A stretch of 64,000 nt of DNA. Source: Nostoc sp. MG11 (lineage in GTDB: Bacteria; Cyanobacteriota; Cyanobacteriia; Cyanobacteriales; Nostocaceae). Of this stretch, positions 30,027 through 40,492 are shown piece after piece. The DNA lies in contig NZ_JACXXN010000027.1 of NCBI RefSeq assembly GCF_014904695.1, forward strand, positions 1-64,000, in the 5' to 3' direction. The position numbers and the translations under genes were made by a program. How positions within the stretch are numbered: position 1 is the first letter of the stretch; every line of letters starts with the position of its first letter. The notes below the pieces were generated by a model, which saw only the letters and a list, made by a program, of their open reading frames with translations, had not been told where the DNA came from and did no database searches.

Positions 30027-30166
30027 GACACTGTTGGCGAAACATTACTTAATATTTTAAACGTCGGTAAATCAGTGTTTTAGAAACTTTGGCTTTCACC
30101 GCGCTCTATCCAACCTACGGAATAATAAGGCTTTTGAGTATTAAGATATATTTCGCCAACAGCGTC
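30027..30166. repeat. 140-bp terminal module of the transposon, left copy
   Basis: Identical over 140 bp to 44376-44515 and in the same orientation on the plus strand, although the surrounding transposon ends are inverted. It is bounded by 16-bp inverted repeats GACACTGTTGGCGAAA and (inverse) GACGCTGTTGGCGAAA. Its interior holds no gene. Confidence 0.93.
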
Positions 30167-30237
30167 AGCGAAGCTGTCACCAGGGGCAAGATAGCCTGAA
30201 AGTCTTGTGAAGTCTGGGTTTGACAAAAAAGAGTTGA

Positions 30238-30657
30238 TCATTGGATTTTAGCGGTTTTGACGGGCGTTTTATAAGCACAGCCACAAATTGGACAAAATCG
30301 GTGTCTCAAAGACAACACCAACTCACCGCAATTCGCGCAGTTAACTCGAATCGGTGTACCGCAGAAATAACAAAACTTGGCTTTGACATGACCCCACATA
30401 GGGTCAACCGCCGTGCCAGGATTCCAACATTGAGGACAAAACTTAACCCCTCTAACCTGAGATACTTCCTCGCCCTTGATCACAGCAGAAAGATACTCTT
30501 GGGGTACACCAAGGGCGACGGCTATTCCTTGAAGCGTCCGGCGATTAATTTTAACCGTAAGTCCCCGCTCAATTTTCCCGACAGAGCGTCCATGTATACC
30601 AGCAGCATCCGCCAACTCAAACTGAGTTAAATTGAGTTTCTTCCTGACCCGTGACAC
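30238..30657 (-). CDS. XRE-type helix-turn-helix protein with zinc ribbons
   Basis: A 139-residue protein: an N-terminal XRE HTH (LNLTQFELADAAGIHGRSVG followed by KIERGL, residues ~8-35) and a C-terminal region with four CxxC knuckles (FCPQC, FCYFCGTP, CANCGE, FCPICGC), i.e. two treble-clef/ribbon-type zinc sites. It sits between the left end and the recombinase gene, divergent from it with a 125-bp gap. A regulatory role for transposition or cargo genes is inferred from position and fold; the target site is not known. It lies inside the transposon, so it moved with it. Confidence 0.78.
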   Translation of the reverse strand: MSRVRKKLNLTQFELADAAGIHGRSVGKIERGLTVKINRRTLQGIAVALGVPQEYLSAVIKGEEVSQVRGVKFCPQCWNPGTAVDPMWGHVKAKFCYFCGTPIRVNCANCGELVLSLRHRFCPICGCAYKTPVKTAKIQ

Positions 30658-30782
30658 GTAACTAGCAAGGGATTCATCGCTATTGGGAGTTTTAAAAGTA
30701 TCTATAAAAAGCTGTTAGCTAACTCCTTAAAAGATATATAATTTATCAATAAAAAACCAAGCGAGAGAATACAGAAACAACC

Positions 30783-31718
30783 GTGAAATCGGCTGTAACT
30801 TTAGCCACTGTCACGACCGAATTTCTAGAGCGTCCTGGTCTAGCACCAAGTACTAGAGAAACCTATGAACTGACCCTCAGACTTTTACTGCAAAAGTATG
30901 GAAGTTGGTCAATAGAAATTATCAGTAAGCAAACATTAGTTGAGTATCTAAATAATCTCAGTCATTTAAAATACACAACACACCACAAGCATCAAGCAAT
31001 ACTACAAAGTTTGCTTAACTTTTCAGTAGAACAAAGGTATATAAAATCCAACCCCATCCGGGGACTAAAACAACGTCTACCTGAAAGAGAGAAAGGCGAA
31101 CATAAAAGCGACAATACAATAAGATATCTAACACAATCACAACTAAATATACTATATTCTGCCGTAAAAGATGACTTACGTCTTAGTGCAATAGTTCATT
31201 TACTGCATCGCACAGGATGCAGGATAGGAGAGCTTTTAGCCCTAAATACAGATTCTGTAGATATCAATAACCAGAAATTTCAAGTATTAGGTAAAGGTAA
31301 CAAACAACGCTGGTGCTTTTATAGTGATGACGCAGCCGCAATGCTGGCTAAATACTTGAAATACTCACGGCATCAAAACACGAATGCCTTGTTTACGGCA
31401 CAACATCTAGTTACCCTAAAAGTAAGTAGAATCAGCTACCATACATTGCATGATTATTGGTGCGAGACAACCAACAAGTATCCGCAACTTCAAGGAGTTC
31501 GTATTCACGATTTACGACATACATTTGCTACAGAACGAGTTGGATTAATCAGTATTGAGGAATTATGCTCGTTAATGGGACATGAAAGCATTCAAACAAC
31601 TTTACGTTACGCTAAAGTCACCTCTCTACGAGACGCTCCGCGAACACAGAAATCAGAATCAGCCGCACGTCATGCCTTGAATATACTAATTAATTCCGAT
31701 CCATATGCTGACCTTTAG
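30783..31718 (+). CDS. tnpI: Tyrosine recombinase/integrase (TnpI-like)
   Basis: A 311-residue site-specific recombinase, GTG start at 30783. N-terminal SAM-like core-binding domain (APSTRETYELTLRLLLQKYG), then the catalytic domain with RTGCRIGELL (Arg I), HDLRHTFAT (His-x-x-Arg), LMGHESIQTT and nucleophile TLRYAKV. All catalytic residues are present. In Tn3-type elements with TnpI this enzyme resolves cointegrates at internal sites. The tail contains SLRDAPRTQ, encoded by a TCTCTACGAGA palindrome, an in-frame repeat insertion. The gene precedes tnpA on the same strand by 121 bp. It may also flip the 140-bp end modules; that is speculation. Confidence 0.88.
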   Translation: MKSAVTLATVTTEFLERPGLAPSTRETYELTLRLLLQKYGSWSIEIISKQTLVEYLNNLSHLKYTTHHKHQAILQSLLNFSVEQRYIKSNPIRGLKQRLPEREKGEHKSDNTIRYLTQSQLNILYSAVKDDLRLSAIVHLLHRTGCRIGELLALNTDSVDINNQKFQVLGKGNKQRWCFYSDDAAAMLAKYLKYSRHQNTNALFTAQHLVTLKVSRISYHTLHDYWCETTNKYPQLQGVRIHDLRHTFATERVGLISIEELCSLMGHESIQTTLRYAKVTSLRDAPRTQKSESAARHALNILINSDPYADL

Positions 31719-31839
31719 GGCAATTATATAGAATCAATCAGTTACACTATGTTCTTCACCAAGAAACAGCATTTTATCTCAGTTAAAGGTTTCTACCCCA
31801 AAGAAGGTAGAATACTGTTTGCTTGAAGAGTGAGACTTA

Positions 31840-34800
31840 ATGAAAAAAATCTGGCAACCAGACAGAAGAATTAGTAGAGTATTGAACACTACTCCCTCTT
31901 GAATTAGCCCTACTGAATCAGAAAAATGACGAAAATCGGTTAGGTTTTGCTATATTACTCAAGTTTTTTGAGATTTATGCCAGGTTTCCTGAGAATAATC
32001 AAGAAATATCCTTCATCGTTGTTGATTATGTTGCCAAACTTTTAGATATTTCTCCCCAAAAGTACTCTTACTACGATTGGCAAGGACGCTCCATAAAATA
32101 TCATCGCGCTCAAATCAGGGAATTCTTTGGATTTCAAGAAACCAAAGTTAGTGATGCTAAAGAGTTAACTAATTGGTTAGCCGAACAAGCACTAATTTAT
32201 GAGTTAAAGTTTGAACAGCTAAAACTTGCAGCCGTAGCAAGACTACGGAATTTAAAACTTGAACCACCGACAGATTCCAGATTAGAACGTATCATTCACT
32301 CTGCTATCAGGAATTTTGAATCTAAATTTTTTAGGGACATAACTTCCCAGTTATCTAATCAATCTAAAAATTGGATAAATGATTTTTTGAAAGAGAAAGC
32401 TTCAGAGCAGGAATTAGATGATACCACACAAGTAAATCATAATAAACAACGGAATAATCCGGGAGATATCCAATTATCTCAACAGTTAGATAACACGAAT
32501 AGCTCAAAAAATAACACTGACGTGACCATATTAACATGGGCTGAATTAAAAACAGACCCAGGGAGAATTGGTGTAGAAAGTTTTCAAAAAGAAGTTGCTA
32601 AGTTAGAGATTTTTGAGCAATTAGAATTACCAGCAGACTTATTTAAAAAAATCCCTACCAAAGTTCTCCAAGTCTATAAAAGTCGGGTAATTGTTGAACA
32701 TCCTCGTGACTTACGCCGTCACCCAGAACATATCCGTTACACACTATTTACAGCTTTTTGTTGGCTCAGAAGTCAAGAAGTTATAGATAATTTAGTAGAG
32801 TTACTCATCCAGATTGTGCATCGCATAGGTATCAATGCAGAAAAACGTGTAGATAAAGAACTTATTCAGGATTTTAAACGGGTTCATGGGAAGAATAATC
32901 TACTATACCAAATGGCAGAAGCTTCTTTGAAAACCCCTGATGGCACAATCAAAGATGTGATTTTTCCTGTGGTAAGTGAGGTAACTCTCAAGAATTTAGT
33001 GAAAGAGTATAAATCTACAGGGAATGCTTACCGTGAGAAAGTTTATACGATGATGCGCTCTTCTTATGGTGGATATTATCGGCGAATTTTACCGTTAATT
33101 TTAAACAAGCTAGAATTCCGTTCAAATAATGAAGTTCATCGTCCAGTTATTCAAGCGATATCAATACTTAAAAAGTATGCTGATAGTAAACAACGTTATT
33201 ATGATGCAGGAGAAGATATCCCCATTGATGGGGTCTTACGTAGTGATTGGCAAGAAATTATATTAGAGACGGGAGCAGACGACGAAATCAAAGTTAATCG
33301 CATTAATTATGAGTTGAGCGTGCTGCAAGCATTGAGAGAAAAGCTCAGATGCAAGGAAATCTGGGTTTTAGGAGCTAATCGTTACAGAAACCCTGAAGAA
33401 GATTTACCTGCTGATTTTGAGGCGCAAAGATTACAATATTTCCAAGCATTGAAACAACCATCAGATGTGGAAGTCTTTATTGCTAATTTGCAGCAAGCTT
33501 TGTCACAATCATTAACTTTATTAGATACAGGAATACCTAAGAACAAATTAGTCACACTGAAAACTACAGGTAAAAGTCGAATTTGTGTTTCTCCTTTGAA
33601 TCCTCAAAATGAACCAACTAATTTGGCAAGGTTGAAAACTGAAATTACTAGACGTTGGCGCATGACTAGCCTCTTAGATATTCTAAAAGAAACTGATTTA
33701 CGAGTTAAGTTTAGCCAACACTTTCAGAGTGTATCAACCAGAGAGGTTTTAGGCGACTATACTTTACAAAAACGCTTGTTACTTTGTTTATATGGTTTAG
33801 GAACGAATACTGGATTAAAGCGTTTAAGTGATGAGATTAAAGGCGATAATTATCAAGATTTACTCCATGTCAAGCGTCATTTTATTCAGAAAGAACAATT
33901 ACGCAATGCTATTGCCTGTGTTGCAAATGCAATTTTTACTGCCAGAATTTCTACTATTTGGGGAGAGGGTACAACCGCCTGCGCTTCTGACTCGAAAAAG
34001 TTTGGTGCTTGGGATCAAAATTTAATGACCCAATGGCACATCCGCTATGGTGGACGGGGTGTGATGATTTATTGGCACGTTGAGAAGAATTCTGTTTGTA
34101 TTTATTCGCAGTTAAAAACTTGTTCTTCTTCTGAGGTGGCAGCCATGATTGAAGGATTATTACGCCACTGTACCCAGATGAAAGTGGAGACAAATTATGT
34201 AGATAGTCACGGTCAAAATGAAGTGGCTTTTGCTTTCTGTCATTTACTGGGTTTTCAGTTAATGCCGCGTCTTAAACGTATCAATGTTCAGAAATTGTAC
34301 CGTCCTTCAACTGGAAATAATGATGCTTATCCAAATTTGCAACCAATTTTAACTCGCGCTATTAATTGGGATTTAATTCGCCAACAATACGACCAAATGG
34401 TGAAGTATGCTACTGCTTTGCGTTTGGGTATGGCGGAAACTGAAGCCATCTTAAAGCGTTTTACTAGGGGTAATTTATTACACCCTACTTATCAAGCCTT
34501 GGCGGAATTAGGCAAGGCTGTAAAAACTATATTTTTATGTAAATACCTGCATTCAGTTGAGCTGCGACAAGAGATAAATGCTGGACTAAATGTGGTGGAG
34601 AACTGGAATAGTGCTAACAGTTTTATTTTTTATGGCAAGGGTGGGGAGATTGCTACTAATCGTTTGTCCGACCAAGAATTAGCTGTGTTATCTCTGCATT
34701 TACTTCAGATATCTTTGGTATATATAAATACTTTAATGATTCAGGAGGTTTTGTCTCAACCACAATGGATGAAGTTGATGAAGTTGGAGGATTTGCGGGC

Positions 34801-34888
34801 GCTTTCGCCTTTAATTTGGGGTCACGTTAATCCCTATGGTACTTTTCGTTTGGATCTTAATGTCAGGTTGCCAATTGAAACGGGGTAA
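31840..34888 (+). pseudogene. tnpA: Tn3-family transposase TnpA with a damaged start
   Basis: The frame from about 31886 to 34888 encodes nearly all of TnpA: N-terminal DUF4158 ([20 protein letters not shown]), linker, and the DDE catalytic domain with [10 protein letters not shown] (Asp), [12 protein letters not shown] (Asp) and [12 protein letters not shown] (Glu). The expected start ATG at 31840 begins MKKIWQPD but a 4-bp duplication (CAGA CAGA near 31862) shifts the frame, and TGA at 31883-31885 replaces the Trp of EELVEYWTLLP. Only starts further in (e.g. ATG 32387, 833 codons) remain, which lack DUF4158. Total span is about 1015 codons, the family norm. The catalytic core looks intact, so activity from an internal start cannot be excluded. 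Confidence 0.88.
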
Positions 34889-35458
34889 ATGTGTCTAAAA
34901 ATACTAGTGTTCTTATGTTTGAAAATCTTATATAAGACTTATGCATTGACAGGAAATGGACTATGTGCATTGCCTTAAAGGGAAGTGAAGCGGGATGAAT
35001 TAGCATAGGTCAAAGCCTCATGCTGGGGAGCCTACTCCCAGTATACTTTGCCTAAAAGAAGACATTCTCGGCAAAGTTAAGCATCTAAAAATCTTTGAGT
35101 AAAACACTTGTCTAGTTATGTTTGAATGTCTAGATTGCAATAGGTGACAGCTTCCCTAGCATTACGCCAAGATACAAGCGAGAACTAACTAACTTAACAC
35201 CAATCTCATTCTTTAGTTAGAGGTTAGGTTTAGTTGAAAGCTTTAAGGTTCAGGTGTTGATTTGTAGTAGTTAATTTTTTTACTAGTCTAGAAGGCTGAT
35301 ACGAAGGGTAAATTTTTTCAAGAAACTTCTACATGCCTCTCGCTAATAAGCTCTTATCCTACACTGTTCTCCGCTCCTGGTATTAGGGTTTAGACAAACA
35401 AATTTGTCCAAACTGCGATAAACAAAGCACCATACAGCAAGCACGGGAGACAATAGAC
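34889..35458. other. Intergenic region inside the transposon, 570 bp
   Basis: Between tnpA and the first cargo gene. No open frame of note; no clear resolution site or repeat recognised. It should contain the cargo promoter, perhaps shortly before 35459 where the sequence is AT-rich. Confidence 0.4.
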
Positions 35459-35938
35459 ATGAGCCAACCAATTAAAGTTGAAAAGACGGTAACGATTAAC
35501 AAACCAGCAGAGGAACTTTACCGCTTTTGGCATAACTTTGGGAACTTGCCGCGCTTCATGAAGCATCTCAAAGACGTAAAAGTACACAATAATAAGCGAT
35601 CGCACTGGATTACCAGTGCGCCGTTAGGCGGAAGCGTTGAGTGGGATGCAGACATCATCGAAGATCGAGAAAACGAATTGATTGCATGGACTTCGGTTGC
35701 AGGCGCAGACGTGGATAACTCTGGTTCTGTCCACTTCCAGCCAGCGCCTGGCGATCGCGGGACTGAAGTAAAAGTTGTCACTGAATATAATCCGCCTGGT
35801 GGAGCAATTGGCGCTGGGATCGCCAAACTCTTCGGCGAAGAACCAGAACAGCAAATCGGAGATGATTTACGCCGCTTCAAAATGATGATGGAAGCAGGCG
35901 AGATTGCCACCACAGAGGGACAACCAAGAGGGAAATAG
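35459..35938 (+). CDS. SRPBCC/cyclase-dehydrase family protein
   Basis: A 159-residue protein with the START-like fold pattern: VEKTVTINKPAEELYRFWHN at the N-terminus, FMKHLKDVKV, HWITSAPLGGSVEWDADI, then VTEYNPPGGAIGAGIAKLFG and a helical C-terminus with DLRRFKMMMEAGEIATTEGQ. Proteins of this group bind hydrophobic small molecules; none of their ligands is evident. In many bacteria this type sits directly before zinc-dependent alcohol dehydrogenase genes, as it does here. First gene of the cargo block, 80 bp ahead of the first dehydrogenase, same strand. Confidence 0.85.
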   Translation: MSQPIKVEKTVTINKPAEELYRFWHNFGNLPRFMKHLKDVKVHNNKRSHWITSAPLGGSVEWDADIIEDRENELIAWTSVAGADVDNSGSVHFQPAPGDRGTEVKVVTEYNPPGGAIGAGIAKLFGEEPEQQIGDDLRRFKMMMEAGEIATTEGQPRGK

Positions 35939-36018
35939 TCACTCGTCCTTCGTTTATTGCTAATGACTAATGACTAAGGACTGATGTATTAATGACCAAT
36001 GACTAAGGACTAATGACT

Positions 36019-37188
36019 ATGAAAGCAGTTTGCTGGCACGGCACTCATGATGTGCGGGTAGAAACAGTTCCAGATCCAAAAATCCTCAACCCGCGCGATG
36101 CCATCCTTAAAGTTACATCAACAACCATCTGCGGTTCTGACTTGCACCTCTACGATGGCTATATCCCGACGATGCAACCAGGTGATATTCTTGGTCACGA
36201 GTTCATGGGGGAAGTTGTTGAAATTGGCAGTGAAGTCAAGAAACTAAAAAAGGGCGATCGCGTGATTGTTTCTTCTATGATCGGCTGCGGTCATTGTTTC
36301 TTCTGCAATCAGCAGATGTGGTCGCTGTGCGATAACTCTAACCCCAACGCTTGGATGCAGGAGAAGCTGTTTGGCTTTGGTACGTCGGGGATCTTCGGCT
36401 ACTCACACTTGTTTGGTGGCTATGCTGGTGGCGACGCCGAATACGTGCGTGTGCCGTTCGCTGATCATGGCGCTGTCAAAGTTCCCCAAGACATTCCTGA
36501 CGAAAAACTGCTGCCGATCACTGATGCCTTTCCCACCGGCTACATGGGGGCAGATTTATGTGACATTCAGCCCGGAGATATTGTCGCTGTCTGGGGTTGT
36601 GGTCCAGTCGGACAATTCGCCATGCGTAGTGCTTATATGCTGGGTGCAGAGCGCGTCATTGGCATCGACCGAGTTCCCGAACGCCTACAACTGGCTAGGG
36701 ATTTCGCCAAAGCAGAAACGATCAACTATGAGGAAGTCGATGCGGGTGAAGCCCTCAAAGAAATGACTGGTGGTCGCGGTCCCGATGCTTGTATTGATGC
36801 AGTGGGAATGGAAGCCCATGGTATGGGTCTGGAAGGATTTTACGATGAAACGAAGCAGAAGCTAAAGTTAGAAACTGATCGCCCTATTGTGCTGCGGCAA
36901 ATGATGCTTGCTTGTCGCAAAGGCGGCACCTTGTCAATTATGGGCGTTTACGCTGGCTTTGTAGACAAGATACCAATGGGCGCTGCTATGAACAAAGGCT
37001 TGACGCTCAAAACCGGACAAATGTTCGGTCAGAAGTACATGCCTATATTGCTGGATAGCGTTATAAAGGGCGAAGTCGATCCCTCTGCTGTGTTCACACA
37101 TCGCTTGCCTTTAACAGAAGCTCCGCAGGGCTTTGAGCTTTTCAAGCACAAAAAAGACAACTGCGTCAAGGTCTTACTTAAACCCTGA
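36019..37188 (+). CDS. Zinc-dependent alcohol dehydrogenase (formaldehyde dehydrogenase-like), copy A
   Basis: A 389-residue MDR-superfamily enzyme starting MKAVCWHG (the preceding two codons of the long frame are not needed). Catalytic zinc ligands CGSDLH and GHEFMGEV, structural zinc cysteines in [15 protein letters not shown], and the NAD-binding [11 protein letters not shown] are all present. The length and the insertion near GMEAHGMG place it with the long glutathione-independent aldehyde/alcohol dehydrogenase subgroup. It is followed by a close paralogue and then FdhA, suggesting a cargo block for aldehyde handling. The substrate is inferred only at class level. Confidence 0.88.
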   Translation: MKAVCWHGTHDVRVETVPDPKILNPRDAILKVTSTTICGSDLHLYDGYIPTMQPGDILGHEFMGEVVEIGSEVKKLKKGDRVIVSSMIGCGHCFFCNQQMWSLCDNSNPNAWMQEKLFGFGTSGIFGYSHLFGGYAGGDAEYVRVPFADHGAVKVPQDIPDEKLLPITDAFPTGYMGADLCDIQPGDIVAVWGCGPVGQFAMRSAYMLGAERVIGIDRVPERLQLARDFAKAETINYEEVDAGEALKEMTGGRGPDACIDAVGMEAHGMGLEGFYDETKQKLKLETDRPIVLRQMMLACRKGGTLSIMGVYAGFVDKIPMGAAMNKGLTLKTGQMFGQKYMPILLDSVIKGEVDPSAVFTHRLPLTEAPQGFELFKHKKDNCVKVLLKP

Positions 37189-37350
37189 TCAGCGTGAGCG
37201 GATTTTGGTACGCGTCAAGATTCTAAGGCGCTAAGAAAGCTTGTGATCTCTTACCCTTTGCGTCTTTGCACGCGCAGCCGCCTCAAGTTGGCGAACCCGC
37301 CCACGACGTTGCCTTCGTCTTTGCGTGAGATGAAAAAGGAGAATAACTCA

Positions 37351-38517
37351 ATGAAAGCTGTTTGCTGGCACGGTGCCAACGAAGTGCGGGTCGAAACAGT
37401 ACCCGATCCAAAAATTATTAATCCGCGCGATGCTATTGTCAAAATTACGTCAACGGCAATTTGCGGTTCTGATTTACATCTTTATGATGGCTACATCCCG
37501 ACGATGGAAAAAGGCGACATCCTTGGTCATGAGTTTATGGGGGAGGTTGTTGAACTTGGTAGCGCGGTGAAGAATGTGCAGGTAGGCGATCGCGTTGTCG
37601 TTCCCTTTACCATTTCCTGCGGTAACTGTTTCTTCTGTCAAAAGGATTTGTGGTCGCTGTGCGACAACTCCAACCCGAACGCTTGGATACCAGAAAAACT
37701 CATGGGTCATTCCCCATCTGGTCTTTTCGGCTACTCCCATATGATGGGTGGTTATGCTGGAGGTCAAGCTGAATACGCCCGCGTTCCCTTCGCTGATGTT
37801 GGTTTGTTAAAGATTCCCGATGGACTAGCAGACGAACAAGTCCTATTTCTCACAGATATCTTCCCCACTGGATACATGGCAGCGGAAAATTGCGATATTA
37901 AGCCTGGTAGTATTGTCGCCATCTGGGGCTGTGGACCAGTCGGACAATTTGCGATTAGAAGCGCCTATATGCTTGGTGCCGAGCGCGTCATTGCTATTGA
38001 TCGAGTTCCCGAACGTCTACAAATGGCGCAAGAAGGTAAGGCAGAAGTCCTCAACTATGAGGAAGTAGATGTTGGTGAAGCCCTCAAAGAAATGACGGGT
38101 GGGCGTGGTCCCGATGCTTGCATGGATGCTGTGGGAATGGAAGCTCACGGCACGGGTCCCGATTCATTTTACGACCAGGTCAAGCAAGCAGTGCGGATGG
38201 AAACAGATAGACCCACTGCCCTAAGGCAAGTAATGGTTGCCTGTCGCAAAGGCGGTACTGTATCAATTCCTGGCGTTTATGGCGGCTTTGTTGACAAAAT
38301 CCCGATGGGTGCTGTCATGAACAAAGCCTTAACATTGAAAACAGGACAGACACACGTTCATCGGTACTTGCGCCCATTACTTGAGCGCGTCCAAAATGGC
38401 GAGATCGATCCATCTTTCGTGATCACCCACCGGATGCCGCTAGAGCAAGCACCGCACGGCTACGAAATTTTCAAGCACAAGAAAGACAACTGTATCAAGG
38501 TCGTGCTCAAACCATAG
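37351..38517 (+). CDS. Zinc-dependent alcohol dehydrogenase (formaldehyde dehydrogenase-like), copy B
   Basis: A 388-residue paralogue of the preceding gene, sharing long identical stretches ([49 protein letters not shown]). Start at ATG 37351 is chosen because AAGGAG lies just before it; the longer frame to 37243 runs through repeat-derived DNA. Zinc ligands CGSDLH, GHEF, and [15 protein letters not shown] and the NAD loop GCGPVGQFA are intact. Gene duplication inside the cargo is likely. Nearest differences lie in the metal-distal C-terminal part. Confidence 0.88.
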   Translation: MKAVCWHGANEVRVETVPDPKIINPRDAIVKITSTAICGSDLHLYDGYIPTMEKGDILGHEFMGEVVELGSAVKNVQVGDRVVVPFTISCGNCFFCQKDLWSLCDNSNPNAWIPEKLMGHSPSGLFGYSHMMGGYAGGQAEYARVPFADVGLLKIPDGLADEQVLFLTDIFPTGYMAAENCDIKPGSIVAIWGCGPVGQFAIRSAYMLGAERVIAIDRVPERLQMAQEGKAEVLNYEEVDVGEALKEMTGGRGPDACMDAVGMEAHGTGPDSFYDQVKQAVRMETDRPTALRQVMVACRKGGTVSIPGVYGGFVDKIPMGAVMNKALTLKTGQTHVHRYLRPLLERVQNGEIDPSFVITHRMPLEQAPHGYEIFKHKKDNCIKVVLKP

Positions 38518-38536
38518 GTTAAGAGAGGGACAAGTC

Positions 38537-39739
38537 ATGGCAAGTAATCGTGGAGTGGTCTATATGGGACCTTGGAAACTCGAGGTTCAAAATCTTGATT
38601 TCCCAAAACTAGTTGACCCTCGTGGTAACAAGTGCGATCATGGTGTCATTCTCAAAATCGTCACCACGAACATCTGTGGCAGCGACCAGCACATCTATCA
38701 TGGTCGTTTTGCGGCTCCCCAAGGGATGGTGTTGGGTCACGAGATGACCGGCGAGGTGATCGAGGCAGGCCGGGATGTCCAGTTCATCAAGCAGGGTGAT
38801 CTCTGTTCAGTCCCGTTCAACGTCTCCTGCGGGCGCTGCCGCAACTGCAAGGAGCGGCACACCGACGTCTGCATGAACGTCAACCCTGAGGTTGATTGCG
38901 GGGCATACGGCTTCAACCTTGGCGGCTGGCAGGGCGGGCAGACTGAGTACCTCATGGTCCCCTACGCCGACTGGAACCTCTTGAAGTTCCCTGACAAGGA
39001 TCAGGCGATGGCGAAGATCAGGGATCTCACGCTGCTCTCGGATATCCTGCCCACCGGCTTTCACGGCTGCGTGTCGGCAGGATGCAAGTCGGGGTCCACG
39101 ATCTACATCGCTGGCGCGGGACCGGTGGGTCGCTGCGCCGCTGCCGCCGCACGTCTTTTGGGTGCCTCCTGCATCATCGTCGGCGACAGAAATCAGGCCC
39201 GGCTCGATCTAGTGAAGAGCGCTGGCTACGAGGTTGTGAACACGACGCTAGAGACCCCAGTTGCCGATCAGATCGAGGCGATTCTGGGAGATCGGGAGGT
39301 CGATTGCGGGGTCGATGCCGTCGGTCTGGAGGCGCATGGTCACGGTGAGGAAGACGGAGAAGAGCATTCGGAAATAGTGCTCAACACCCTGTTTGAAGTG
39401 GTCCGTGCGGGCGGCGCGATGGGCATCCCCGGTATCTATACCAACGCTGACCCTGGGGCCCCAAAGACTGATATGGCAAAAAAAGGTCAGCTCCCCCTTG
39501 CCTTCAGCAAGGCGTGGATCAAGTCACCGCAGCTGACGGGGGGTCAGGCCCCGATTATGAAATACAACCGGGATCTGATGATGGCGATCCTGTGGGACCG
39601 GATGCCTTACTTGGGCGAGGTCATAAACACCGAGGTTATCTCGCTCGACCAAGCGCCCGATGCTTACCGAATATTCAGTGATGGCTCACCCAAGAAGTTC
39701 GTCATCGACCCCCACGGCAGCGTGAAGCAAGCCGCATAG
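38537..39739 (+). CDS. fdhA: Formaldehyde dehydrogenase, glutathione-independent (FdhA type)
   Basis: A 400-residue zinc enzyme of the Pseudomonas FdhA type that oxidises formaldehyde or other aldehydes with NAD. Motifs: NICGSDQHIYHGRF, GHEMTGEVIEAG, structural zinc CGRCRNCKERHTDVC, NAD loop GAGPVGRCAAAAA, and the subgroup insertion VGLEAHGHGEEDGEEHSE. The coding DNA is clearly GC-rich compared with flanking cyanobacterial genes (41 G/C in 39121-39180), so it was probably acquired from a GC-rich donor. It starts 20 bp after copy B and is probably in the same operon. Confidence 0.92.
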   Translation: MASNRGVVYMGPWKLEVQNLDFPKLVDPRGNKCDHGVILKIVTTNICGSDQHIYHGRFAAPQGMVLGHEMTGEVIEAGRDVQFIKQGDLCSVPFNVSCGRCRNCKERHTDVCMNVNPEVDCGAYGFNLGGWQGGQTEYLMVPYADWNLLKFPDKDQAMAKIRDLTLLSDILPTGFHGCVSAGCKSGSTIYIAGAGPVGRCAAAAARLLGASCIIVGDRNQARLDLVKSAGYEVVNTTLETPVADQIEAILGDREVDCGVDAVGLEAHGHGEEDGEEHSEIVLNTLFEVVRAGGAMGIPGIYTNADPGAPKTDMAKKGQLPLAFSKAWIKSPQLTGGQAPIMKYNRDLMMAILWDRMPYLGEVINTEVISLDQAPDAYRIFSDGSPKKFVIDPHGSVKQAA

Positions 39740-39833
39740 ATCACTCAATTTGCCTCCACACGATTGGGGGACAGGACGCATAAATATTGCAGAGAAAGAT
39801 GTAAGCAGATTTGTATTGACAGGAGATAAGAAC

Positions 39834-40403
39834 ATGGCTAATGAGAATCTCAAAGGACTGAAAGTCGCGATCCTGATCACGGACGGTTTCGAGCAGGTCG
39901 AAATGACCGAGCCACGGAAGGCTCTCGATCAGGCTGGTGCTGAAACCCGCATCGTTTCGCCCAAGGGTGATCGGGTCCGCGCCTGGAACTTCACAGACTG
40001 GGGGGACGAGTTCCCGGTTGATGTAGCCCTTGACCAAGCCCAGCCGCAGGACTTTGACGCGCTGCTGCTGCCAGGCGGCACCATGAATCCGGACATGCTA
40101 CGAGTGCAGGCGAAAGCGATCGAGTTCGCAAAAGCCTTCTTCAACGCCGGCAAACCGGTGGCATCAATCTGCCACGGTCCCTGGACTATCATCGAGACCG
40201 GCGCGGCGCGCGGGCGGCGGATCGCCTCGTGGCCGTCGCTCAAAACCGATCTCCAAAATGCCGGTGCCCAGTGGATGGATCAGGAGGTCGTGGTCGACAG
40301 CAATCTCGTAACGAGCCGCAAGCCCGACGACATCCCAGCGTTCAACCGGGAAATGATCGAGCTGTTCAGCCGTGTGCGTGGGCAGGCGCAACCCGTGGCG
40401 TGA
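39834..40403 (+). CDS. DJ-1/PfpI family protein (type 1 glutamine amidotransferase-like)
   Basis: A 189-residue protein, start at ATG 39834 with AGGAGAT upstream; the longer frame from 39750 has no function-related residues. It has the PfpI pattern VAILITDGFEQVEMTEPRKA, LLLPGG and the nucleophile elbow SICHGPWTIIE. Relatives include proteases, glyoxalases and deglycases that deal with methylglyoxal or glycated products; which one is not readable. GC-rich like its neighbours. Position between aldehyde dehydrogenase and aldo/keto reductase fits carbonyl stress defence. Confidence 0.9.
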   Translation: MANENLKGLKVAILITDGFEQVEMTEPRKALDQAGAETRIVSPKGDRVRAWNFTDWGDEFPVDVALDQAQPQDFDALLLPGGTMNPDMLRVQAKAIEFAKAFFNAGKPVASICHGPWTIIETGAARGRRIASWPSLKTDLQNAGAQWMDQEVVVDSNLVTSRKPDDIPAFNREMIELFSRVRGQAQPVA

Positions 40404-40492
40404 GGTTGCCCTAAGACGTCAGAAGTGCAGGACTAAGGATGGACGAGGATCGTCAACTTGCAAAAGCAACGAATTTAGCCAGGAGGACAAGC

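Noticed and set aside
30031-30166. Independent MITE insertions at both transposon ends
   Set aside because: Both lie at exactly the same place between outer and inner inverted repeats and are identical, so they are part of the ends rather than two chance insertions.
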